A DNA stretch of 22,767 bases from a virus. A program made the position numbers and the translations under genes. Below, piece after piece: positions 13,652-19,508 of the stretch. The stretch is from IMG/VR virus record IMGVR_UViG_3300048552_000112, positions 1 to 22,767 of that record; one strand, 5' to 3'. The first letter of the stretch is position 1, and every line of letters starts with the position of its first letter. Under the pieces are notes generated by a model. That model did no database searches. It was not told the DNA's origin and worked only from the letters and a program-made list of their open reading frames with translations.

Positions 13652-14103
13652 GTGGTGTCGGTTACGCTGGTAACCTCTGTTGTTCTTTGAATCACAGTTT
13701 GATTCGTTACACCCGGTCCCATGTAGGTCTGAGTGAACTGGAATGCTGCTCCTGGTTCTGCGATCGTGAAACTCTGTCCATTTAAATTTAGACCAGAGTT
13801 CGCGCTTGTTACTTGCCCCTCTGTTCCTCCTAATGGATTCACTATCACTGAGTTTGTTGTTGGGTTGGGACTTAGAGATTGTCCCCCATTGGTCACGTTT
13901 GTGCCCGATACTGAATATTGCCATCCTGTTGCATAATCTATAGAGTTAATCGTCTCAGTCACCTTTGACGTTGTTTCTGTGTGGCTCGTCATGGAGCCCT
14001 GGCTGAAGTTTGGGACCACGGGGACCGCCAGGGCAGTTGCAGGTATGACACTTGCAACCACCGCACTTAGGACATACCAGAGTGTTATCCTTCCAGAAGT
14101 CAT
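13633..14103 (-). CDS. Secreted beta-rich protein, middle gene of the minus-strand trio
   Basis: 156 residues with a clear signal peptide (MTSGRITLWYVLSAVVASVIPATALA, cut about residue 26; given here as positions 1-26). The mature part is Ser/Thr/Asn/Gly-rich, with QYSVSGTNVTNGGQ and EPGAAFQFTQTYMGPG. It shares a pattern with the upstream gene product: YSVSG, then a Thr/Gly-rich loop, then PG(S/A)AF.(Y/F)(S/T)Q(S/T)Y. The two are probably paralogues. A CTAAATA late box lies 18 bases before the ATG on this strand. Function unknown; export to the envelope or periplasm is predicted from the signal peptide. Confidence 0.78.
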   Translation of the reverse strand: MTSGRITLWYVLSAVVASVIPATALAVPVVPNFSQGSMTSHTETTSKVTETINSIDYATGWQYSVSGTNVTNGGQSLSPNPTTNSVIVNPLGGTEGQVTSANSGLNLNGQSFTIAEPGAAFQFTQTYMGPGVTNQTVIQRTTEVTSVTDTTSIFTQ

Positions 14104-14120
14104 GATCTCTGATCCCCATT

Positions 14121-14127
14121 TATTTAG
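14121..14127 (-). promoter_or_regulatory. Late-type promoter box CTAAATA on the minus strand
   Basis: Minus-strand CTAAATA overlapping the TAA stop of the upstream minus-strand gene and 18 bases from the ATG of the next. The pairing of stop and box is compact and repeats the arrangement seen at 14645-14651. Confidence 0.55.
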
Positions 14128-14618
14128 TGTAGAATCGTGAGTTCAGAGACAAATTGTCCCGTAGCATTTGTACCAGCTCCACCAGCTGTTATCGTGAGAG
14201 CACCAGCAGTACTAAGAGTACCAGCTAGAGAACCAGCAGATCCTGCAGTTGTAGATGTAATATTGCCGAAGTTTGCTACATCACCAACAGTGACTGCACT
14301 CGTTGGAATTGCATCACCTTGTGTGTAAGACTGTGAATAACTAAAAGCACTTCCTGGGTTATCTTGAGTGGCAGCAATAGTACCAGGAGACATTATTCCA
14401 CTAGTAATTGCACCAGTAGAAATTGTGTTAACTGTGGTTCCGTCAGTAGTATCTACACCACTACCAGAAACAGAGTATGTACTTCCTAATCTTGTAACGT
14501 TAGTAGCAGCAGCATCAACGGTTAGTTGAACACTGGAAGATAATCTATGTGTAAGAGCACCTGCATTCGCTGCTGGTGCCGTCATCAGTAACATTATGAT
14601 AGGTAAAAACCTTTTCAT
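14124..14618 (-). CDS. Secreted Ser/Thr/Gly-rich protein, first gene of the minus-strand trio
   Basis: 164 residues from the ATG at 14618, chosen because a clean signal peptide follows directly (MKRFLPIIMLLMTAPAANA, cut after residue 19) and because a CTAAATA box is 26 bases upstream. The frame is open further but the added residues do not look like protein. The mature part is repetitive, rich in Thr, Ser, Gly and Ala, with almost no charged residues, like adhesive or fibre proteins. It is a probable paralogue of the next minus-strand gene (YSVSGSGV, NPGSAFSYSQSY). No domain recognised. Confidence 0.8.
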   Translation of the reverse strand: MKRFLPIIMLLMTAPAANAGALTHRLSSSVQLTVDAAATNVTRLGSTYSVSGSGVDTTDGTTVNTISTGAITSGIMSPGTIAATQDNPGSAFSYSQSYTQGDAIPTSAVTVGDVANFGNITSTTAGSAGSLAGTLSTAGALTITAGGAGTNATGQFVSELTILH

Positions 14619-14644
14619 ACGATTTACCAAAGCGGTATATATTT

Positions 14645-14651
14645 TATTTAG
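14645..14651 (-). promoter_or_regulatory. Late-type promoter box CTAAATA for the minus-strand trio
   Basis: Minus-strand CTAAATA 26 bases before the ATG at 14618. Together with the box at 14121 it suggests the trio is expressed late, like the virion genes on the other strand. Confidence 0.6.
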
Positions 14652-14653
14652 CG

Positions 14654-14679
14654 GTGTGCCACTGTTCAAAATGGCACAC
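14654..14679. promoter_or_regulatory. Inverted repeat between divergent promoters
   Basis: Perfect 8-bp arms GTGTGCCA (14654-14661) and TGGCACAC (14672-14679) with a 10-base spacer. It lies between the minus-strand late box and the plus-strand -35 box of the hli promoter. No T-run follows on the plus strand, so an operator or a barrier hairpin is as likely as a terminator. Confidence 0.5.
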
Positions 14680-14686
14680 TTTATGC

Positions 14687-14715
14687 TTGACATAAGCTCT
14701 GACTTACTATATACT
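14687..14715 (+). promoter_or_regulatory. Sigma-70-type promoter of the hli operon
   Basis: TTGACA (14687-14692), 17 bases, TATACT (14710-14715). The start would fall about 14722, giving a 20-base leader to the ATG at 14743. The TATACT box recurs in the other strong promoters of this window. Confidence 0.88.
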
Positions 14716-14742
14716 ATGTAAAGATTCATTACGAAACGTATC

Positions 14743-14961
14743 ATGACTGTAACAACTGAAGATGGTGGACGGACAAACATGTTCGCCAGAGAACCACAAA
14801 TGTACATCTCCCAGACCGACGCAGAACGTTACGGTTACGAGACATATGCAGAGAAAGCAGAGAAATTAAATGGACGGACTGCTATGGTTGGATTTGTTGC
14901 TGCTGTTGTCTCTTATGCTTTCAGTGGTAGCGTATTTTTCTTTGGAGCGTTCGGATTCTGA
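14743..14961 (+). CDS. hli: High-light-inducible protein (Hli)
   Basis: 72-residue chlorophyll-binding stress protein, thought to protect photosystems and bind free chlorophyll during infection. The ExxNGRxAMxG motif spans Glu40-Gly50 (EKLNGRTAMVG) and opens the single transmembrane helix (about 46-68, very aromatic at the end). The soluble N-terminus of about 35 residues is of the cyanophage type. It has its own strong sigma-70 promoter and overlaps the next gene by TGATG. Confidence 0.96.
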   Translation: MTVTTEDGGRTNMFAREPQMYISQTDAERYGYETYAEKAEKLNGRTAMVGFVAAVVSYAFSGSVFFFGAFGF

Positions 14962-15176
14962 TGATTGAACTACTGACTTATTATGTGATTGGAGGTGCCC
15001 TTATCATTGGACCACCTGCAATCTTCCTGATCATTGCTATGATGGGAGCGATCCAAAATACGAAAGGTCGTATGGTTGGATACAAAGACCACAAAGAGTA
15101 TGGTGATAGTTCCATCTACGAGAACTCACCATCAGACCAAACCAAATTTTATCTTACACTAGGAGAAAACTCATGA
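14961..15176 (+). CDS. Small membrane protein between two hli genes
   Basis: 71 residues. One hydrophobic segment at about 3-29 (LLTYYVIGGALIIGPPAIFL, then a short continuation) is followed by a polar tail with Tyr, Lys, Asp and Ser. It is coupled by a TGATG overlap to the Hli gene before and by an ATGA overlap to the short Hli gene after. That tight position suggests a thylakoid or photosystem-related role, but the sequence shows no known motif. Confidence 0.78.
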   Translation: MIELLTYYVIGGALIIGPPAIFLIIAMMGAIQNTKGRMVGYKDHKEYGDSSIYENSPSDQTKFYLTLGENS

Positions 15177-15280
15177 ACGAAAACGCAGAACGCATCAACG
15201 GTTGGGCAGCAATGCTCGGAGTCATCGCTGCTATCGGTAGCTATGCAACTACAGGACAACTCATCCCAGGTATTTGGTGA
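15173..15280 (+). CDS. hli: Short high-light-inducible protein (35 residues)
   Basis: Minimal Hli: MNENAERINGWAAMLGVIAA followed by a short tail ending IPGIW. The ExxNGxxAMxG chlorophyll-binding pattern runs Glu6-Gly16 and the rest is the single helix, with almost no N-terminal extension. The ATG overlaps the previous stop (ATGA), with AGGAG at 15161-15165. The stop overlaps the next ATG (TGATG). It is shorter than most automatic gene-calling limits and easily missed. Confidence 0.9.
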   Translation: MNENAERINGWAAMLGVIAAIGSYATTGQLIPGIW

Positions 15281-15423
15281 TGGACACCTCTAACTTCCTA
15301 GCATTAATAGTTGGATTTATGGTAGCAAATTTTATGCTATTGATTATAAGACAATCTGATGATGATGGTGATGGTGGAGGTGATGGCGGAATGATGACAC
15401 CTATTATGGTTCCTACCAACTAA
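15280..15423 (+). CDS. Single-pass membrane microprotein with Asp/Gly tail
   Basis: 47 residues: MDTSNFLALIVGFMVANFML continues a transmembrane segment to about residue 23, then RQSDDDGDGGGDGG and a short hydrophobic C-terminus ending VPTN. The start overlaps the stop of the short Hli (TGATG), the usual coupling. The size and topology recall small photosystem subunits, but the Asp/Gly-rich tail is unlike any I can name. It is the last gene before the terminator. Confidence 0.75.
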   Translation: MDTSNFLALIVGFMVANFMLLIIRQSDDDGDGGGDGGMMTPIMVPTN

Positions 15424-15429
15424 TAAATA
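15422..15429 (+). promoter_or_regulatory. Late-type box AATAAATA after the hli operon
   Basis: AATAAATA overlapping the stop region of the preceding gene. A terminator starts 18 bases downstream, so a transcript from here would be very short unless read-through occurs. It may be chance. Confidence 0.25.
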
Positions 15430-15446
15430 GAATATATCGTCGCCGC

Positions 15447-15486
15447 AAGGGACCTCTGCCACATAACAGAAGGTCCCTTTTTTCTT
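15447..15486 (+). terminator. Intrinsic terminator of the hli operon
   Basis: Stem AAGGGACCTCTG with CAGAAGGTCCCTT, one bulge, followed by a run of T. Closes the hli operon before the small gene at 15500. Confidence 0.88.
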
Positions 15487-15499
15487 TTCAATAAATTAC

Positions 15500-15676
15500 A
15501 TGAACGACAGAGTATTTCACATTTATAAAAAAAATGTTAAGTCAACGGAAGTCATCAAGCACAGTGTGACAACCGAAGAACTGGAACAAATGCTGGCAAA
15601 AAAAGAGGTGGATTGGGAGCACTGGGAGATAGAATCATGCTATACTGAATACAGTGTTGAGGACGCATCATTCTGA
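15500..15676 (+). CDS. Small hypothetical protein (58 residues)
   Basis: Begins MNDRVFHIYKKNVKSTEVIK and ends EYSVEDASF. The sequence is charged, with a helical TEELEQMLAKKEVDWEHWE stretch, and reads as a normal soluble protein with typical codon use for this phage. No clear ribosome site. It is too short for many gene callers. It lies between the hli terminator and the psbA promoter, and appears to be followed immediately by another small frame at the TGATA junction. Confidence 0.72.
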   Translation: MNDRVFHIYKKNVKSTEVIKHSVTTEELEQMLAKKEVDWEHWEIESCYTEYSVEDASF

Positions 15677-15810
15677 TACCATCCACCAACACCAAGCAGC
15701 ACCTTAGGTTTCTTGCGGATCTTAAAAAGGATTTGAAAAGAAACCCAAAGCACAAGGTCCCCAAGCACCCCCTTAGAAATAAGTACAAGTACTCATCTTT
15801 TAAGGGTTGA
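15676..15810 (+). CDS. Possible basic small protein with ATA start
   Basis: A stop-free frame of 44 codons reading PSTNTKQHLRFLADLKKDLK and then a basic tail with KHKVPKHPLRNKYKY. The composition is coherent and basic, like a small RNA-binding or ribosome-associated protein. There is no ATG: the expected coupled start is TGATA where neighbours have TGATG, so either ATA is used, CTG at 15673 is used, or the start has been lost by one mutation. The stop TGA (15808-15810) lies within the -35 box of the psbA promoter. Confidence 0.45.
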   Translation: MPSTNTKQHLRFLADLKKDLKRNPKHKVPKHPLRNKYKYSSFKG

Positions 15811-15840
15811 CGGGAAACCGACCACCTGCTATACTAAATA
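15807..15840 (+). promoter_or_regulatory. psbA promoter: sigma-70 type overlapped by a late box
   Basis: TTGACG (15807-15812), 17 bases, TATACT (15830-15835), immediately fused to a late-type CTAAATA (15834-15840). The two elements share CT. This would let psbA be transcribed by the host polymerase early and by the phage-modified polymerase later. Start near 15842 or 15847, giving a leader of about 155 bases. Confidence 0.85.
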
Positions 15841-15999
15841 CATCGGTTAGTTAAGGAATCAACATATTTCTTAACGGTTCGTAACACTCCTCAAACCAAG
15901 ACCTATAGGGTGTATAAACACGTCTTTCATACCTCTGCCTAGGGCGCAGAGGAATAGTAAAACCATCATCTCCCTGATGATCTTACTTTTTTCAAAACA
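15841..15999 (+). promoter_or_regulatory. Structured psbA 5' leader
   Basis: About 159 bases without a gene. Hairpins: GTTAAG/CTTAAC with a long loop, CCTCTGC (15932-15938) with GCAGAGG (15946-15952) around CTAGGGC, and ATCATC (15965-15970) with GATGAT (15976-15981). The last is followed by CTTACTTTTTTC close to the ATG, which resembles an attenuator. PhotoRC-type RNA motifs are known upstream of psbA in marine cyanobacteria and phages; this leader may be one, but I cannot check the consensus here. Confidence 0.5.
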
Positions 16000-17079
16000 A
16001 TGGCTTCAACTCTTTCAAGGCAACAATCTGCCTCTTCGTGGGATAACTTCTGCGAGTGGGTAACTTCTACCAACAACCGTCTGTATGTTGGTTGGTTCGG
16101 CGTACTGATGATTCCTACGTTGCTTGCTGCAACTATCTGTTTCATCGTCGCTTTCGTCGCTGCTCCCCCCGTGGACATTGACGGTATCCGTGAACCCGTA
16201 GCTGGTTCACTCATGTATGGTAACAACATCATCTCTGGTGCAGTTGTTCCTTCTTCAAACGCAATCGGTCTTCACTTCTACCCCATCTGGGAAGCAGCAT
16301 CTTTGGATGAATGGCTTTACAATGGTGGTCCTTTCCAACTGGTTATCTTTCACTTCCTCATTGGTATCTTTGCATATATGGGACGTGAATGGGAACTGTC
16401 ATACCGTTTAGGTATGCGTCCATGGATCTGTGTTGCCTACTCGGCACCAGTCGCTGCTGCGAGTGCAGTATTCCTCGTCTATCCTTTCGGTCAAGGTTCT
16501 TTCTCCGATGCTATGCCTCTTGGTATCTCTGGTACTTTTAACTACATGCTTGTATTCCAAGCAGAACACAACATCCTTATGCACCCGTTCCATATGCTCG
16601 GTGTTGCTGGGGTATTCGGTGGATCTCTTTTCTCTGCTATGCATGGAAGTCTCGTTACTTCCTCACTTGTTCGTGAAACAACTGAAACAGAGTCACAGAA
16701 CTACGGTTACAAGTTCGGTCAAGAAGAAGAGACATACAACATCGTTGCTGCCCACGGGTACTTCGGTCGCTTGATCTTCCAATACGCATCATTCAACAAC
16801 TCACGTTCATTGCACTTCTTCCTTGCTGCATGGCCAGTTGTTGGCATCTGGTTCACCGCACTTGGTGTCTCCACGATGGCGTTCAACCTCAACGGTTTCA
16901 ACTTCAACCAGTCCATCCTTGATGGTCAGGGTCGTGTGCTCAACACCTGGGCAGACGTATTGAACCGCGCAGGTTTGGGTATGGAAGTTATGCATGAGCG
17001 TAACGCACACAACTTCCCACTTGACCTAGCAGCTGTTGAGTCAACTCCTGTTGCACTTCAGGCACCTACCATTGGATGA
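16000..17079 (+). CDS. psbA: Photosystem II reaction centre protein D1
   Basis: Full-length 359-residue D1, five transmembrane helices. It binds the electron-transfer cofactors and part of the oxygen-evolving cluster; phage copies replace host D1 as it is photodamaged. Residue 130 is Glu (GREWELS), as in high-light D1 forms, whereas the low-light form has Gln. Tyr161 (YZ), Asp170, and His332/Glu333/His337/Asp342/Ala344 of the manganese site are all present in [11 protein letters not shown] and [13 protein letters not shown]. The C-terminal extension after Ala344 is the standard 15 residues. No intron interrupts it. It has its own promoter and leader, and a strong terminator follows. Confidence 0.99.
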   Translation: MASTLSRQQSASSWDNFCEWVTSTNNRLYVGWFGVLMIPTLLAATICFIVAFVAAPPVDIDGIREPVAGSLMYGNNIISGAVVPSSNAIGLHFYPIWEAASLDEWLYNGGPFQLVIFHFLIGIFAYMGREWELSYRLGMRPWICVAYSAPVAAASAVFLVYPFGQGSFSDAMPLGISGTFNYMLVFQAEHNILMHPFHMLGVAGVFGGSLFSAMHGSLVTSSLVRETTETESQNYGYKFGQEEETYNIVAAHGYFGRLIFQYASFNNSRSLHFFLAAWPVVGIWFTALGVSTMAFNLNGFNFNQSILDGQGRVLNTWADVLNRAGLGMEVMHERNAHNFPLDLAAVESTPVALQAPTIG

Positions 17080-17100
17080 TACAACCTCTGGTAGTCTCCA

Positions 17101-17128
17101 CCCCCTCACATATGTGGGGGGGTTTTTT
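17101..17128 (+). terminator. Intrinsic terminator after psbA
   Basis: CCCCCTCACA paired with TGTGGGGGGG (one wobble), very short loop, then TTTTTT. A very strong hairpin separating psbA from psbD. Confidence 0.93.
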
Positions 17129-17193
17129 ATAGGCATTCTTACTCTAGTAGTTCCCATACTCTGTGTGCTACTATTCTAATGTGTCTGAACATT

Positions 17194-17201
17194 TTTAAAT
17201 A
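17194..17201 (+). promoter_or_regulatory. Possible late-type box upstream of psbD
   Basis: TTTAAATA, one mismatch from NATAAATA, 13 bases before the ATG at 17215. The AAAGGA ribosome site begins at its last base. No good sigma-70 promoter is visible in 17129-17190, where a TATTCT at 17172 lacks a -35 partner. Confidence 0.35.
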
Positions 17202-17214
17202 AAGGAAACAAAAA

Positions 17215-18270
17215 ATGGTAGCGTCAACATTACAACAACAACGGAGGGGATGGTTTGATATCCTGGATGACTGGCTTAAACGGGATCGCTTTGTCTTTGT
17301 GGGTTGGTCTGGATTACTTCTTCTTCCCACTGCTTATCTTGCAATTGGTGGCTGGCTTACGGGCACAACATTTGCTACGAGTTGGTACACCCACGGACTT
17401 GCAAGTTCGTACCTTGAGGGTGCTAATTTCCTTACAGCGGCTGTCTCAACGCCTGCTGATGCTATGGGTCATTCTCTTCTTCTACTTTGGGGTCCTGAAG
17501 CTCAGGGCGATTTCGTCAGGTGGATCCAACTTGGGGGACTATGGAATTTCGTGGCTCTCCACGGTGCCTTCGCCCTAATTGGTTTCATGCTCCGTCAGTT
17601 TGAACTGGCACGTCTCATTGGTATCCGACCGTACAATGCTATTGCGTTCTCTGGGCCTATCGCTGTTTTTGTCAGTGTGTTTCTCATCTATCCTCTCGGA
17701 CAGTCCAGTTGGTTCTTTGCACCGTCGTTTGGTGTTGCAGCGATATTTAGGTTCCTACTCTTCCTACAGGGATTCCATAACTGGACGCTCAACCCATTCC
17801 ATATGATGGGTGTTGCTGGTATCCTAGGCGGTGCATTGTTATCTGCTATTCATGGCGTAACTGTGGAGAATACACTGTATGAAGACGGAGATCAAGCAAA
17901 CACCTTTAAGGCGTTTGATTCAACACAAGAGGAGGAAACTTACTCTATGGTCACTGCAAACCGCTTCTGGTCGCAGATCTTCGGCATTGCGTTTTCTAAC
18001 AAGCGGTGGCTTCATTTCTTCATGTTGTTTGTGCCTGTTATGGGTCTATGGACATCCTCTATTGGCATTATTGGTCTTGCTCTCAATCTTCGTGCTTACG
18101 ATTTCGTGAGTCAAGAGATCAGAGCAGCAGAAGATCCAGAATTTGAGACCTTCTACACCAAGAACATCCTATTGAATGAAGGACTACGTGCATGGTTGGC
18201 ACCAGTTGATCAACCACATGAGTCATTCGTATTCCCTGAAGAAGTTTTACCAAGAGGTAACGCACTGTGA
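17215..18270 (+). CDS. psbD: Photosystem II reaction centre protein D2
   Basis: 351-residue D2, partner of D1 in the reaction-centre heterodimer. It has the expected five-helix pattern; the redox-active tyrosine YD is Tyr159 here ([10 protein letters not shown]), one position before the usual 160 because the N-terminus is one residue shorter. The His-containing helix [15 protein letters not shown] and the C-terminal block [19 protein letters not shown] are intact. It is separated from psbA by a terminator, so it is not simply co-transcribed with it. The stop overlaps a GTG start of the next gene (GTGA). Confidence 0.99.
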   Translation: MVASTLQQQRRGWFDILDDWLKRDRFVFVGWSGLLLLPTAYLAIGGWLTGTTFATSWYTHGLASSYLEGANFLTAAVSTPADAMGHSLLLLWGPEAQGDFVRWIQLGGLWNFVALHGAFALIGFMLRQFELARLIGIRPYNAIAFSGPIAVFVSVFLIYPLGQSSWFFAPSFGVAAIFRFLLFLQGFHNWTLNPFHMMGVAGILGGALLSAIHGVTVENTLYEDGDQANTFKAFDSTQEEETYSMVTANRFWSQIFGIAFSNKRWLHFFMLFVPVMGLWTSSIGIIGLALNLRAYDFVSQEIRAAEDPEFETFYTKNILLNEGLRAWLAPVDQPHESFVFPEEVLPRGNAL

Positions 18271-18512
18271 TCAAATCACTCTTCACTTTTATGTTTGCTG
18301 CATTGATGTGGGTGCAAGTCCCACAGTGGCAGGATGATTGGTCCAAGTGTGCAGTAGATGTACCAGACACAGCATGTCATTGGTATATCACAGCACCTGA
18401 TAGCACCATGGGTGAAGGATTTAGTTGGGCGAATGCCCCATGGTTCAGCGTTGAAGGTCTCCGTGACATTGGAGAACTTCACAACACAGTTCAATCTCTT
18501 CAGGAGGCATGA
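18267..18512 (+). CDS. Small exported or membrane-anchored protein downstream of psbD
   Basis: 81 residues. The N-terminus [20 protein letters not shown] is a short signal or anchor. The rest is a Trp/Asp-rich domain with two Cys ([10 protein letters not shown]) that could form a disulfide, and FSWANAPWF. It starts with GTG inside the psbD stop (GTGA), so translation is coupled to D2. An export signal plus position suggests a lumenal or thylakoid-associated partner of photosystem II, which is inference. No family is recognised. Confidence 0.78.
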   Translation: MIKSLFTFMFAALMWVQVPQWQDDWSKCAVDVPDTACHWYITAPDSTMGEGFSWANAPWFSVEGLRDIGELHNTVQSLQEA

Positions 18513-18718
18513 TGAATAGTTTTGAAGTCACACTTTACTTTGTATGCTTCGCTCTCATTACTGGTGGTGCTTTTGCTCTTATGTACTACAATCTTAAATC
18601 TATTTACTGGGGTGCTAGATCTCGGAGACATCCTGAAGCACCTCAACTAGGTGAAAAGGTGTTGTATGTAGATTTGTCTAGAGAAAAACTGGAAGAACTT
18701 TACAAACAAACTGAATAA
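18512..18718 (+). CDS. Small single-pass membrane protein, psbD operon
   Basis: 68 residues from the ATG at 18512 (an ATG at 18509 overlaps the prior stop but leaves too little space after the AGGAGG at 18502-18507). [20 protein letters not shown] leads a transmembrane segment of about 22 residues. After it come YNLKSIYWGARSRRHPEAPQ and a helical C-terminus EKLEELYKQTE. The tail would be cytoplasmic. It looks like a conserved cyanophage protein of unknown role; co-expression with D2 hints at photosynthetic membranes. Confidence 0.82.
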   Translation: MNSFEVTLYFVCFALITGGAFALMYYNLKSIYWGARSRRHPEAPQLGEKVLYVDLSREKLEELYKQTE

Positions 18719-18724
18719 TACATC

Positions 18725-18746
18725 AAGGGTCCTTTGACCCTTTTTT
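18725..18746 (+). terminator. Intrinsic terminator of the psbD operon
   Basis: AAGGGTC (18725-18731) with GACCCTT (18736-18742), CTTT loop, followed by TTTT. It closes the photosynthesis block. Confidence 0.92.
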
Positions 18747-18790
18747 AGTATTTGATTTCCTTAAACTCGTAAAAATTTCTCTGGCAAAAT

Positions 18791-18819
18791 TTGACACAAA
18801 AAAGTTTTTATGGTATACT
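18791..18819 (+). promoter_or_regulatory. Sigma-70-type promoter of the second glutaredoxin operon
   Basis: TTGACA (18791-18796), 17 bases, TATACT (18814-18819). Context TATGGTATACT is shared with the promoter at 20188-20216. The leader to the ATG at 18844 is about 18 bases. Confidence 0.88.
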
Positions 18820-18843
18820 TAATTAGTTTAATGCTCATATCTT

Positions 18844-19095
18844 ATGGAGATCAAAGCGTACACATCTAAAGGATGTTTTTATTGCGATCAACTAAAAGAA
18901 TTGTTTAAGAGAGCTGAATTAGAATACGAGACATCTTTAGTTGATTCTCCTTCTGAGAGAAGTGATTTTAGGATGAAGTATCCTAACGCCCTAGGGTTTC
19001 CTCATGTTATTATTGATGGAGTAGAACATGGTGGATTAGTTAACGTAGCAAAGTACCTTGTTAAGAATGGATATGTCTCAACCAAGAAAGGGTGA
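18844..19095 (+). CDS. Glutaredoxin (second copy)
   Basis: 83-residue glutaredoxin with dithiol site Cys11-Phe-Tyr-Cys14, cis-proline motif GFPHVIIDG and a glutathione-site-like HGGLVNVAKYL. It differs clearly from the copy at 3787 (only the motifs match), so it is not a recent duplication. A strong early-type promoter suggests use at the start of infection, for example in redox support of ribonucleotide reductase. The 3' end overlaps the next frame by 29 bases. Confidence 0.92.
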   Translation: MEIKAYTSKGCFYCDQLKELFKRAELEYETSLVDSPSERSDFRMKYPNALGFPHVIIDGVEHGGLVNVAKYLVKNGYVSTKKG

Positions 19096-19255
19096 TGATC
19101 TTCACATAAATAAAGGCATAGAGCTCATGTTAAGGAGGGCTAAACCGAAAGATTCATCACTTAAACCCAAGGGTGGGTTTGGGTTAACGAAAACGATCAC
19201 CCTCCTCAAACGTAAGTTATATTTTAACGTTGAACTGAGGTGGGAACGTAACTAA
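19067..19255 (+). CDS. Small basic protein, start uncertain
   Basis: 62 residues if ATG 19067 is used; ATG 19073 and ATG 19127 are also possible. The conserved-looking part is MLRRAKPKDSSLKPKGGF followed by a short link and LLKRKLYFNVELRWERN, strongly basic, as in small nucleic-acid or ribosome-binding proteins. A late-type CATAAATA at 19105-19112 would give a message starting at 19127. That raises the possibility of two products from two promoters: a longer early form and a 42-residue late form. Confidence 0.6.
   Translation: MDMSQPRKGDDLHINKGIELMLRRAKPKDSSLKPKGGFGLTKTITLLKRKLYFNVELRWERN
19105..19112 (+). promoter_or_regulatory. Late-type promoter box CATAAATA
   Basis: CATAAATA inside the 5' part of the small basic gene, 14 bases before an in-frame ATG at 19127 and upstream of three further genes. 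Fits the NATAAATA late form. The leader for 19127 would be only a few bases, so it more likely serves the genes from 19275 onward. Confidence 0.45.
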
Positions 19256-19274
19256 ACCACTAAGGAGTTGAACA

Positions 19275-19508
19275 ATGGAAACGGCAACAATCCTATTTTT
19301 CTCGGCAACCGCATCTTTTTTGTTCTTATGTGTCGGACTTGTCGTAGGGTGGGTAGGAAAGCAGTTCATGCATGACTACTTCTATTCTAAAGAAGAGATG
19401 CAGGCAATGCATCCAGAAATGTATGATGGTGATGGTATGATTATTAACGAAGAACTTTTATCCGTGAGATTTATAGAGGAAGAACCAGATGAAACTTTTG
19501 ATGCATGA
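19275..19508 (+). CDS. Small membrane protein with acidic cytoplasmic tail
   Basis: 77 residues. Transmembrane segment at about 5-27 (ILFFSATASFLFLCVGLVVG), then a soluble part with YSKEEMQAMHPEMYDGDGM and LLSVRFIEEEPDETF. An AAGGAG ribosome site precedes the ATG. It looks like a widespread cyanophage hypothetical protein; its function is unknown. The 3' end overlaps the next gene by 20 bases. Confidence 0.82.
   Translation: METATILFFSATASFLFLCVGLVVGWVGKQFMHDYFYSKEEMQAMHPEMYDGDGMIINEELLSVRFIEEEPDETFDA

Noticed and set aside
13655-13924. Minus-strand 90-residue N-terminal extension from the ATG at 13924
   Set aside because: Composition (RRTRSS, HHK, many Asn and Arg) matches an out-of-frame reading of the overlapping secreted gene, and it would bury the signal peptide.
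14619-14807. Upstream extension of the first minus-strand gene to 14807
   Set aside because: It crosses the divergent promoters and the hli start, and the signal peptide begins cleanly at 14618.
15555-15788. Minus-strand 77-codon frame before psbA
   Set aside because: It is antisense to the two small plus-strand genes, with Cys/Leu/Arg-rich shadow composition and no promoter.
16217-18109. Several 60-115 codon frames on both strands within psbA and psbD
   Set aside because: All are shadows of the strongly conserved D1 and D2 genes, with no ribosome sites.
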